DNA from: JAHBNG01 sp039028975
GTDB taxonomy: Bacteria > Chloroflexota > Anaerolineae > Caldilineales > Caldilineaceae
Assembly (NCBI GenBank): GCA_039028975.1
Contig: JBCCHB010000041.1
Location: forward strand, 1 to 64,000
Reading direction: 5' to 3'
Length of the DNA: 64,000 nucleotides
The notes beneath the pieces are model-generated. The model was not told the DNA's origin. It saw only the letters and a program-made list of their open reading frames with translations, and made no database searches. The stretch's first letter is position 1; each line of letters starts with the position of its first letter. Both the position numbers and the translations under genes were made by a program. Of this stretch, positions 35,601-43,399 are shown one piece after another.

Positions 35601-37498
35601 TTCTCGTAAGGTGTCCATCCACTTTCAGTACGCTTTGCATAACCAACTTCAGCATCGTCGACGTTATACCAAACCACATGTGGTGAACCGCTACCATCTA
35701 TTGCAAGCTGAGGATTTCTAATATCGTGTCCAGGCAAAAACATTCGTTCGCTATCCTGCCACTGATCGATGCCACCGCTGGTTCGTCGGTACCAAATATC
35801 AGGGAAGGAGCCAAACGCTTTGGCTCCGGTTTGCCACATGACATGCAAATTACCATCATTGTCGATGGCAATATCTGGCATACCCTCGGCACCAAAACCA
35901 TCCGAAATTTGAGTTGGCGTTAGCCAACCGCTGTTGCTCAAGCGCGAATAGTATGTTCGTGTGTCAACTTCATCGGTGTATGCTTGCCATACAACGTGGG
36001 GCATACCGTCCGCCCCTACAGCTACTTCTGGATTCGTACTAACAGAATCTGGTAGAGAGATCACGCTCGGATTCTCCCAACGAATGCCATCCCAATGACT
36101 ATATAAGATCTGAATGTTGCCTGTATTCTGTATCCATACTGCATGAAGATCTGTCTGAGATGTACCAGCCACAGTAGGGAAGTCAGCCAAGTTGCTTGGA
36201 GCCACAAGATCGGCTAGGGAGACCTGGTAGGGTAGCTGCTTGCTAAAAAATATTTGGCTGATGTCGTTATTTGCCCCACCAGACCAGACAATGTTTTGAT
36301 GAGACGGATCAAGCCAACCGGAAGCCGGTAGCGCAAAGGTAGCCATGCCCTGCCCTTGATTCTCACCGGGCGCATCTACAATTTGAAGTGGACCATAAAC
36401 ATCATTGCTATCCCAGCGTGCATAATGAAGTCGAAATTGAACTGACGACAGCCCCTCAAGAATGTCATTGGCCCAAATCATATGTACATATCCAAGAGGA
36501 TCAACAGCCATTGTCGGAAAGATGGCACCAGATATAGCAGATATCTTGATGGGCTGTGGCAGCCAGATTCCGTTCTCCATCCGATTATACAAAATACGGT
36601 CAAAGATATGCCCTTGAAGTCCCAACTCATTTAGATCTTCTTCCATCCATGTGACGTGAACACGCCCCTCTATATCTACGGCTAATGATGGATAGAATGA
36701 GTATTGGGATGTATTTGAGATATTGACCGGCGTGGACCAATTCCCGTTGACACGAGTAGTGTAATAAATCTGATAATCTGTGTGAACATTTCCCGCACTG
36801 GTCTGATTCCCATTCCAGGCCAAATGCAATTGCCCAGTCGCATCGAAGACAATGTCTGCGATATCCAAAAAGCCGGTTTGCAACGGCAGAGCTTCTTGGA
36901 ATATCCAATTTGCACCATCCCAAACTGCGTGATAAATACGGTCGGCATAACCCGTAAGGAGTTCACCCACACCCCAAACGACATGAACTTCGCCATTGTG
37001 TGTGGCTAAAAAGGGTATACCAGCAACGAGCGTTTGAGAGGGAAGAGGTGCTGGTGTACTCCAACCTGTTGAACCATTTTCTTCAGCTAACTCGTATGTT
37101 GAATAATAGAGCAGTGAGCCTATAGGTTGTCCCAATACCGTCAAAATTTCCGTCCAAACAGCAAGCAGTTTATCGTCAGATGTAATTGCCAGTTGTACAT
37201 TGAGCGAACGTTCGGTGCTGTTAGAGATATTAATTTCCGATTGCCATTCATCAGTGTCGCCCGACGTATAAAATATATCTTCCGATTCATCTCCGCTGAC
37301 GTTCTGCAGCCAAACAACATGAGTTGTTCCATTGCTATCGATAACGGCTGATGGGTTGTATGAATCTGCCGCAGAACTCGTAATTTGTTCAGCCAGGTTC
37401 CAGGCGAAAATTGAACTCAGACGACCTGTCATAATATTAAGAATCAATGCAATCAATACGGCCTGGGTGAAACGAATAGAGGCTTTCGGCTTGTACAT
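32612..37498 (-). CDS. Giant secreted protein: sialidase/BNR-like propeller repeats plus CLCA-type metalloprotease
   Basis: The product has 1,628 residues. After a signal peptide (about 1-35), residues 50-850 contain many repeats of the form G-x-x-H-V-V-W (GTTHVVW, GEVHVVW, GRVHVTW, GSPHVVW), typical of BNR-like beta-propellers. Near residue 1020 is the zinc site HELGHYAFGLWDSY, followed at about 60 residues by ATLMDYQYNATEFSM and DNCRETQQFQENFGESDWET. The HExxHxxxGxxDxY pattern, the ATLM-DYQYN segment and the late Cys and Trp follow animal CLCA protease domains (peptidase family M87). Ig-like domains come next, then a long Thr/Pro linker (about 1535-1600) and the tail KIYLPFVDR. Confidence 0.75.
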   Translation of the reverse strand: MYKPKASIRFTQAVLIALILNIMTGRLSSIFAWNLAEQITSSAADSYNPSAVIDSNGTTHVVWLQNVSGDESEDIFYTSGDTDEWQSEINISNSTERSLNVQLAITSDDKLLAVWTEILTVLGQPIGSLLYYSTYELAEENGSTGWSTPAPLPSQTLVAGIPFLATHNGEVHVVWGVGELLTGYADRIYHAVWDGANWIFQEALPLQTGFLDIADIVFDATGQLHLAWNGNQTSAGNVHTDYQIYYTTRVNGNWSTPVNISNTSQYSFYPSLAVDIEGRVHVTWMEEDLNELGLQGHIFDRILYNRMENGIWLPQPIKISAISGAIFPTMAVDPLGYVHMIWANDILEGLSSVQFRLHYARWDSNDVYGPLQIVDAPGENQGQGMATFALPASGWLDPSHQNIVWSGGANNDISQIFFSKQLPYQVSLADLVAPSNLADFPTVAGTSQTDLHAVWIQNTGNIQILYSHWDGIRWENPSVISLPDSVSTNPEVAVGADGMPHVVWQAYTDEVDTRTYYSRLSNSGWLTPTQISDGFGAEGMPDIAIDNDGNLHVMWQTGAKAFGSFPDIWYRRTSGGIDQWQDSERMFLPGHDIRNPQLAIDGSGSPHVVWYNVDDAEVGYAKRTESGWTPYENVSNSDSPTIDLTSNAPGIAVDANNRVHIAWKDSVSGTQLDTIYYATRETQGWQRQVIMSEPERTHNMDQVSPVNVDVLASPDGDVHLLWHDLGPDGSRQIYTSNNLGRASGQAWSSPTIITPSTPTGARPRGYLDETGHLHIVWNNLTGNNQIFYAEIERFDWLKVVDESGRTVPDATIYRNGSPVAQSNSRGLIFLDNLNDGDELVTLAPVAEHPGVRGGHTSPDSPNRNWAYRIYSTNWSYSADGVGNRVGVSAKPLGSEQLLTVHSESPLILLNLVVSLEWAASDEYAQTFAQAMRLASNYLFDATNGQMAIGHVAIYREGQFWGDADIQVRAFNGTRPNAGINGLRNPLVTPIRLGRSWSGKQNDDDANGPWDHPEGYRTIIHELGHYAFGLWDSYFKIIRNEDGTLRGYDYSVSCISESIRGPENINDTTNATLMDYQYNATEFSMVDTESWSDNCRETQQFQENFGESDWETIVRFFNDSEDPALQYLSNYTGASWQLQTPQKTGLLSGPTIQPLLNFPEIVIAPIEQTTKIPLQLVGPERATQLAAVTLYVQRGDVAEAIDQGYTNRFGQISLLGARSGDSVRVLSRDTTYRGEMSLQAGITNTLTLELTNPLVSAAQRSQNQPLYLRVLPGSQNRSLDLQVIGITAGASIDGEYTLTGRDVGAEVKLGFNAAQGEYRGTLAPDLPAEVASLDGLGQVRIVGTDINDQPIYLAGSLSTSVVQSNMSQLVASPDGGFQLLLPVEGIEPNTQPYLLISEHNVFGIPADLTALSPVYQMRLSGAIGGFNTPIAMTIYSSEGVTKTGEIQIHRYDEAIQRWKPLMTTWDNENHVASTSNTATGFYALLATTGQIQDPTSTPTSTPTITSTLTPTSIPTFTPTPTPANTATFTPTPTTTSSKPLSPTLTLTSIATPVVATNTPIPTATLESTPTITVSPTATSTVAKMPSLTPSVTTTTSPRPTATPTVPTTATSVMTPGSTKRKIYLPFVDR

Positions 37499-37619
37499 TT
37501 TCTTTTTCCTGAGGTCTTGCGAATTATTAGACTGTTCGGTTAACTCTTTAGAGCTAGCACGCTCAGTGGAGCATTGGCATGAGGCGTGCCTAGCTCCTAA
37601 AAACTTAGCTTACAGTGTG

Positions 37620-38990
37620 TTATTGGCTAATTGGAAAGTAGATATGCTTTGTTGATGACAAAGGCGTTGGTGTCATTGTTGGTGTCATTGTTGGTATAGA
37701 TGTTTCAGTTGGTATCGAAGTAAACGTAGGCGGTATGGTCGATGTTGGTGTCCGTGTGGGAGTGGCTGTCAGCGTAGGACCAATGGTTGGTGTGAGTGCT
37801 GGCGCAAACGTTGGCGTAGAAGTTATAGGTATTGGTGTAGGGACCCCAGTTGGTGTTGATGTTAATGTTGGTGTAGACGCTGCGATCTGGGTGGGAGTTG
37901 GCGTAAGAGTTGGCGTAAGAGTTGGTGTATGAGCCAGCGTATGAGTAGGTGTATGAGTAGGTGTTGGTGTTGGTGTTGGTGTTGGTGTTGGTGTATGAGT
38001 TGGTGTTAACGTTTGTGTTGATGTATGGGTTGGCGTAAATGTTGATGTATGGGTTGCGGTCGGTTGCATTGTTTCTGTATCTGTTAGAACCGCTGTTGCA
38101 CTTGATGTAGGTGTAGGTGTCTCTTGTTGACCAGGAGCAAATAGCATAAATGTGCCAAAACGCAAGGTTGCCAGTACAATATCATTGCGTTCTGGGTTTG
38201 CGGTTCCACCTTGTACTTGCCACGTTTCTGTCGTTGGATCAAACCAGTAGATGACAAGTCCTGCTGGATCTACCCCATCGAGCTGTAAGTCCGTGTAACG
38301 AAGGGTTAGTAGATATGGACGACTGGCCTGACCAACAGCCCCCGAGGGCTGAATGGAATAGGCGTTACTTACCGAAAAGAATCCATCTGGAGGATTCACT
38401 GGGGCAATCGTATCTAAGACAAGAATGAACCCAAGCTCAACTGGCAACGTGTTCTGTTCGACTGCAAGCTCAAGTGCACCATTGGCTAATTCAAGCAAAT
38501 TGAACTGATCTTGTAACACAGGCCATCGCTCATAACGACGCTGACCGCTCGTTAGGGTTTGGGTTGTGTTGTTTGTGGATGTTGTTCCAACTGAGGTGGT
38601 AATTTCTATGGAACCGGCAATCGGTTGAGGGCTATCGAAAAAATTTTCAAACGTTCGTCTGTAGGTTTGGGTAGTATTGTCAAAATCCATTGTATATGAA
38701 TGCATATGACTGGATGGCCCAGTCGTTGCATCAACATACACTGGATTGCCTTGTTCTTCAAGATTATCAACCGTAACGAGCAGCGAACTGCTATTGAGAC
38801 CCGAACCTGGTATGGCCACAATATATGGATTAAAACTCGCTAATTTGACATTGCTATGAGCACCAATGGCTGGCGATGATTCTGCCGTCACTTGCTGCAC
38901 CAAATATGATTTGATTGCGATTCCACCACCAAATAGACAAACCTTGGCAAGTAAAAGTTGCGTCAATCGAAAAACAAGCTGTTTTTTCAT
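37620..38990 (-). CDS. Secreted protein with Thr/Pro linker and IYFP tail
   Basis: The 456-residue product begins with a hydrophobic segment (MKKQLVFRLTQLLLAKVCLF) likely to serve as signal or anchor. A beta-rich region of about 250 residues follows that I cannot place in a family, with the word YWFDPTTETWQVQGG near its end. The second part is a Thr/Pro linker of about 140 residues (TPTPTPTPTPTHTPTHT style) directly followed by the tail KHIYFPISQ. The start is only 38 bases from the start of the divergent CHAT gene, an unusually tight divergent pair. Confidence 0.65.
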   Translation of the reverse strand: MKKQLVFRLTQLLLAKVCLFGGGIAIKSYLVQQVTAESSPAIGAHSNVKLASFNPYIVAIPGSGLNSSSLLVTVDNLEEQGNPVYVDATTGPSSHMHSYTMDFDNTTQTYRRTFENFFDSPQPIAGSIEITTSVGTTSTNNTTQTLTSGQRRYERWPVLQDQFNLLELANGALELAVEQNTLPVELGFILVLDTIAPVNPPDGFFSVSNAYSIQPSGAVGQASRPYLLTLRYTDLQLDGVDPAGLVIYWFDPTTETWQVQGGTANPERNDIVLATLRFGTFMLFAPGQQETPTPTSSATAVLTDTETMQPTATHTSTFTPTHTSTQTLTPTHTPTPTPTPTPTPTHTPTHTLAHTPTLTPTLTPTPTQIAASTPTLTSTPTGVPTPIPITSTPTFAPALTPTIGPTLTATPTRTPTSTIPPTFTSIPTETSIPTMTPTMTPTPLSSTKHIYFPISQ

Positions 38991-39028
38991 ATTTTCCCTT
39001 TGTGAAAGATAAAGGAATTGGTTGGTAG

Positions 39029-41458
39029 ATGTCTAAGAATAATATACTTGTTGATCCATTTCAGAGTCCAGAATATCGTGCTTTCTGGGAGCAGTTTATT
39101 GAACTGATCATGAACAGGGATTTTGAATCATGCACTAAGATTCTCCAAAAGGAAGAAGATTCTCAAGAGTTAGTGATTACATTCTTGGATTTCTGTTGGG
39201 CTGTTTTTCATTCTGCGCAACAACAGTGGGATCACAGTGAGCGTATATTAAGACCAATGCTTGCTCTGAAACTTCATTCTAATTTGCAAATGCGGATATT
39301 TAATGCTTTGGCGATAGTGTATATGCACTTAGGACGTTTTGGCGATGCAATTGAACTCTACACCGATGCAATGAGGAGTGCGAAGCAGAAAGGCGATGAT
39401 GTCTATTGGGCCAAAGTTGCTCGAAATAGAGGCAACTGTGCAATTCGTCAGTATGAAAGTGTCCAAAGTGGCCACTTTGGACAAGCACAGCTGAATAAAT
39501 ACTGTCAACCAATTGAGAAAGCAATAGAGATATTCAAGGATGTTCATGAGGAAGTAGAAGAAGCACAATGTTGGAACGAGTTAGGTATTTATCACAAAGC
39601 GCTGAATCAATGGGTCTTGGCATATGCCTGTTATAAACGAACACTAACAATTTATAAGAGACTGAATCATCAACACGGTATTGCCGGCTGCCTCAATAAT
39701 ATTGGCGAAGTGTTAGCCGCTCAAGAACGTTATGCTGAGTCGCAGCAACTATTCCGGGAATCTATCCAACTCTTTGATAAGCTGGACGATCAGTACGAAA
39801 TGGCGGATGCATTAACTAATTTAGGGAAAGTCCTATCCATACAGAAAAAAAATAGTCAGGCTACCCTGGCCTTTGAACAAGCCATCGAGTGTGTTGAATC
39901 TATCCGAGGCAACTTAGGACTTGAGCCAACCAGAACAGACTTTTTTGCTACCCAAACTCATATTTATGGCTCTCAGATCGCATATTGTTTGCAGCAAGAG
40001 GATTTAGAAAAAGCCTTTGATTATTCTGAGCGTGCAAGGGCTCGCGGCATTCTCGATAGAATGGCCGCAACGGAAGTGTATGTGCCCACATCAATTCCTC
40101 AACCACTGCAAGAGCAAGAGCAGATCTTACGCCAGAACTTGCAAGATGGGATTGCCTCTGATTCAGACAGACAAAAGACTCTTGAACAAGAGTTAGATGC
40201 ATTTTACCAAGAACTGCAGCTTCTGGAACCAGAATACACATCCTTGCGTCAAGCAAATCCCGCAACAACTGCGCAAGTACTTGCACAGCTACCGAGCGAT
40301 ACAGTCATTGTCAGCTATTTTGCCCTTGATGATCAGTGGTTTGGCTTTGTTCTCTCTCAGGCAAATGGATTATCGGTTGTCGAATTGCCGATTCAAGTAG
40401 CACAACTCTCGGCAGCCTCATTTGGCAAAGATGGTCGCCCACGCAGTATCATTCCAGGCTCAGATCGCTTATTGCCTAAACCATGGCTGCTCGAACGACT
40501 CTTTGATTCGTTAATTGAGCCATTGTTCGATCTTTGTCTGCACTTTAAACGTCTCGTTTTAATCCCGCATGGACCGTTACACGATTTGCCCCTACATGCT
40601 GCATATGATAAGAGCAGTGGCCGCTATCTGTCTGAGATGTTTGACATCCTATATGCCCCTAGCGTAACGATTCAATGCGTACACTTACAGCAGAAGCAGC
40701 AAATGCCTCATCAATCTGGCGCATTGACACTTGTATGTGGAACAGGGCGGCTGACCCATGTTGAACATGAAGCCCATTCTATTGCAGCGATGACAGGCGG
40801 ACAATCATTGATGGGTAAAGAGGCCACTACTGATGCGTTGCTCAAAAATGCAAGCCGATTTCGCTATCTACACTTTGCTGGACATGCTCATTTTCGCAAA
40901 GATACACCGATGCTCAGTGGCGTTGACTTAGCCGACAAGCGTCTGACAGCCTGGGATCTTTTGCAAATGCCCGGGTTAGGATGTTCTTTGGTGACCATTA
41001 ACGGCTGCAATAGCGGCGTGAACCATATTCAACCGGGAGATGAACTGCTTGGATTACAGCGCGCCTTGCTCTATTCTATAGCCCCTTCAGTTCTCTTGAC
41101 ACTATGGCCCATTGAAGACCTAGCAGCTCGTCTTTTTGCCCACTGTTTTTATGAAAACCTTCTGAATAGATCTGAAGCAACTGAACCAGAGACATTGAGC
41201 AATCGGTATTCACACATTTTGCGCAAGGCGATTCATCAATTTCGCCAAATGACGATGGATGATACCAATCAAATATTACGAGCGGACGGCTATGAACACA
41301 TTGAAATTGCCGAAATGTTCGAACGCTTGCCTCAGCCCATTTCCGTTAGCAATGGGGCTAATACGTCAAAAATGCCATTCAACCATCCCTACTATTGGGC
41401 TGGTTATGTACTAATTGGCGAAGTATGGCCAAGTAAAGTACGGCAAAGCGAAGTATGA
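39029..41458 (+). CDS. TPR-CHAT caspase-like protease
   Basis: The 809-residue product has tetratricopeptide repeats in the N-terminal half (about 60-300: AIVYMHLGRFGDAIELYTDA, CLNNIGEVLAAQERYAESQQ). A coiled linker follows (about 340-410), then a CHAT peptidase domain (about 410-800). The caspase dyad is seen as His in RYLHFAGHAHF (about 615-622) and Cys660 in TINGCNSG. The preceding LVLIPHGPLHDLPLHAA strand is typical of CHAT. It is cytoplasmic. Immediately downstream, on the opposite strand, are an anti-sigma-like zinc protein and an ECF sigma factor. TPR-CHAT proteases are known to cut a regulator next to a sigma factor in type III-E CRISPR systems (Csx29), so these neighbours are informative. 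Confidence 0.88.
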   Translation: MSKNNILVDPFQSPEYRAFWEQFIELIMNRDFESCTKILQKEEDSQELVITFLDFCWAVFHSAQQQWDHSERILRPMLALKLHSNLQMRIFNALAIVYMHLGRFGDAIELYTDAMRSAKQKGDDVYWAKVARNRGNCAIRQYESVQSGHFGQAQLNKYCQPIEKAIEIFKDVHEEVEEAQCWNELGIYHKALNQWVLAYACYKRTLTIYKRLNHQHGIAGCLNNIGEVLAAQERYAESQQLFRESIQLFDKLDDQYEMADALTNLGKVLSIQKKNSQATLAFEQAIECVESIRGNLGLEPTRTDFFATQTHIYGSQIAYCLQQEDLEKAFDYSERARARGILDRMAATEVYVPTSIPQPLQEQEQILRQNLQDGIASDSDRQKTLEQELDAFYQELQLLEPEYTSLRQANPATTAQVLAQLPSDTVIVSYFALDDQWFGFVLSQANGLSVVELPIQVAQLSAASFGKDGRPRSIIPGSDRLLPKPWLLERLFDSLIEPLFDLCLHFKRLVLIPHGPLHDLPLHAAYDKSSGRYLSEMFDILYAPSVTIQCVHLQQKQQMPHQSGALTLVCGTGRLTHVEHEAHSIAAMTGGQSLMGKEATTDALLKNASRFRYLHFAGHAHFRKDTPMLSGVDLADKRLTAWDLLQMPGLGCSLVTINGCNSGVNHIQPGDELLGLQRALLYSIAPSVLLTLWPIEDLAARLFAHCFYENLLNRSEATEPETLSNRYSHILRKAIHQFRQMTMDDTNQILRADGYEHIEIAEMFERLPQPISVSNGANTSKMPFNHPYYWAGYVLIGEVWPSKVRQSEV

Positions 41459-41482
41459 TATAGCGAACCTATCAATTGGTCG

Positions 41483-42253
41483 TTACTTGGAGAGTGGAAT
41501 CTCAATAGATACTTGCATCGCTGGAAGAACATCTCGCTTGATATCTCTAAACTGTACAATTCCGTTTGGACCTGTTGTTTGTTGGTTACGATAAGTAGTC
41601 GCTTGGTCACTTGCACCGCGCAAGAATACCTCAATCCCAGAGAAATCGGGCCAACGTTCCGGAATCGAAATTTCAACCTCTAAATCGATAATTTTAGAAG
41701 AGTTTGTATTACTCAAAAATGATAGCTTAATCTCAACTTCTGGCTGGTTTGGATTGCCAGAGACATTGAACAGGAATTCCCCTTCAGATGTTTCTTCACC
41801 ATCTCCGTTTGTAGAACTTCGTGTTTGCCATTCTGGTTGTGCCCCTATCATGTCCGGTATGTTGAGCAATATTTGAATTCCTCGCTGCGTTTGATGGACA
41901 ACCCACTTTATTTCCTGTTTAGCCCGTTCAGATGCAGTAGCTCCAGACTGTTCCGATAGGAATGCTTCTGTACCTATCCCCTGACTACTCAACTCTGTAT
42001 CTTCGACCTCATCGAATGCCACCAATCCTTCTGATGCTTCTACCTCAAGCATAAAGAGTAACTCGTCATAAACTTCAGTACAATGCGAACAACCATCCCT
42101 ATGGGCCAAAAGGGAGGCAAATGTGTCTGCAATAGGTAACCCTCGACGCTCAGCTTGCGCCATGCGATATAGATCTTCACTATGCTTTTCACATTCGGCA
42201 TCAAAGACCCATCGCAAAATTCTTGATTGTTCATCTGCTTCATGGTTTGTCAT
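41483..42253 (-). CDS. Zinc-finger anti-sigma-like protein with Ig-like C-terminus
   Basis: The ATG at 42253 is favoured because it is 11 bases after the sigma stop; nine further codons upstream are open. The product is about 256 residues. Near residue 50 is LLAHRDGCSHCTEVYDEL, the H-x3-C-x2-C zinc signature of ZAS anti-sigma factors. There is no membrane span. An acidic middle leads to a beta-rich last 100 residues (EVEIKLSFLSNTNSSKIIDL, VEVFLRG-like strands), similar to carboxypeptidase-regulatory/Ig-like folds. It is in one operon with the upstream sigma factor and convergent with the CHAT gene (24-base gap). It could hold the sigma factor and be a CHAT target; this is inference. Confidence 0.75.
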   Translation of the reverse strand: MTNHEADEQSRILRWVFDAECEKHSEDLYRMAQAERRGLPIADTFASLLAHRDGCSHCTEVYDELLFMLEVEASEGLVAFDEVEDTELSSQGIGTEAFLSEQSGATASERAKQEIKWVVHQTQRGIQILLNIPDMIGAQPEWQTRSSTNGDGEETSEGEFLFNVSGNPNQPEVEIKLSFLSNTNSSKIIDLEVEISIPERWPDFSGIEVFLRGASDQATTYRNQQTTGPNGIVQFRDIKRDVLPAMQVSIEIPLSK

Positions 42254-42264
42254 ATGATTCTCAC

Positions 42265-42879
42265 TTAGATCAAACCCCATTCCTGCAATTTCTGACGTGT
42301 ATAACCTTGTTCTTCTAAATAGCTACATATCTTTTGTCTAACACGGTAGCGTATTTGATATAGATTATTTGGCGAAATGTTCAGCTTGCAGGCCAATTCC
42401 GCGACGGAAAGTTGGCCTGCATCTTGAAAAACAACCCGCTCTTGCTGACTCAACTCCGACAATACAGCTTCGTTTACCTGTTGAAAGATTTGGGCTAGTA
42501 CCAATTCTTTCTCCACTACATCAAGTTCTGCTGTGGTAACTACGTCTACAGCATCTGAATTGTGCAAAATTATTTGCCTCTCGCGACGCTCCCGGCGACT
42601 GCGATCCAAGGCAATACGAAGCGCAACGACTCGGCACCAACCGAGGAATTCTCCCTCACCCCGAAATTGCTTCAGTTCCGTGACAATACGCAAACATGCA
42701 TTCTGAACACAAGTCTCCACAAACTCAAGCTTAGCCTCTTCTTGCATCCACCCCAGTTTTTTGTAGGCGTATGTATATATCCACCTCTTCAACAGCTTTG
42801 TCAATTCAACCCACGCGGCAGGATCATTATCGGCAATCCTACGATGCCATTCTGCACTCGTTAGACTAAGCGAATTCAT
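42265..42879 (-). CDS. ECF-type sigma-70 family factor
   Basis: The start at 42879 (MNSLSLTSAEW) has GGAG seven bases upstream, giving 204 residues. Region 2 is visible at WVELTKLLKRWIYTYAYKKL through ACLRIVTELKQFRGEGEFLG with the WCRVVALRIALDRSRRERRE segment. Region 4 lies at LSELSQQERVVFQDAGQLSV followed by AELACKLNISPNNLYQIRYR (HTH). A short extra C-terminal tail follows. It directs RNA polymerase to alternative promoters and is probably controlled by the anti-sigma-like protein encoded 11 bases downstream. Confidence 0.9.
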   Translation of the reverse strand: MNSLSLTSAEWHRRIADNDPAAWVELTKLLKRWIYTYAYKKLGWMQEEAKLEFVETCVQNACLRIVTELKQFRGEGEFLGWCRVVALRIALDRSRRERRERQIILHNSDAVDVVTTAELDVVEKELVLAQIFQQVNEAVLSELSQQERVVFQDAGQLSVAELACKLNISPNNLYQIRYRVRQKICSYLEEQGYTRQKLQEWGLI

Positions 42880-43140
42880 ATCGTGACTCCACACATATTG
42901 AGTCAAGTTTACGAACAGAAAACAAATTTCTATAAGATCGGAAAAGCTCGTGCGTCATGATTAGTAGAGCCTGCTAGCGGCTCGTTACAGTAGTTAAATC
43001 GTTAACCATAAAACTTGCTCATTAGGGAATCACGCGTGAACCGTCTAGATCGGTGACTGACATTCCACAGTAAAGCCACACGATCGATTCGGTTGGATCC
43101 TATAATCTTGATGAGCCTCTAATCTTGGAGGTCTATTGAG

Positions 43141-43311
43141 ATGTTTGCAAGTAATGTTTTCCAAAAGAGTCGTCGTTGGGTGACTGTACTTCTTGTTGCT
43201 GTTGCCCTTGTCGCATCCACCGTCGGTTTTATGTCTGTTGATTTAACCATAGCTTGGAATGATGTTCCAGCTTTGGCTGATGGCGGACAAAGTGGTATTG
43301 GCGGTGGATAA
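43141..43311 (+). CDS. 56-residue secreted peptide with glycine-rich end
   Basis: An ATG at 43141 after an excellent GGAGG site gives a 56-residue peptide. It has two Arg at 11-12 (KSRRW), a hydrophobic segment (VTVLLVAVALVASTVGF) and a possible cleavage region around VPALADGG, and it ends GGQSGIGGG. An intrinsic terminator begins ten bases after the stop, so the gene is a complete transcription unit. It lies alone between the sigma operon and the TPR/NB-ARC operon, both on the other strand. I recognise no family. A secreted signal or effector peptide is possible. Confidence 0.65.
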   Translation: MFASNVFQKSRRWVTVLLVAVALVASTVGFMSVDLTIAWNDVPALADGGQSGIGGG

Positions 43312-43320
43312 GTAAGATAG

Positions 43321-43353
43321 AGAGGGGATTTTGGAAGAGAGTCCCCTCTTTTG
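43321..43353 (+). terminator. Intrinsic terminator of the small-peptide gene
   Basis: AGAGGGGA (43321-43328) pairs with TCCCCTCT (43342-43349) and is followed by TTTT. A classic strong hairpin. Confidence 0.85.
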
Positions 43354-43399
43354 ATTTGGCAGGTATCCTTGTACGTTAGTTGCAGTTCAACGGCATTAT

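Noticed and set aside
37918..38060. Regular GGTGTTGGTGTT repeats that could be taken for a CRISPR or satellite array
   Set aside because: The period is 6 bases and in frame with the TP dipeptides of the 37620-38990 gene. It has no spacers.
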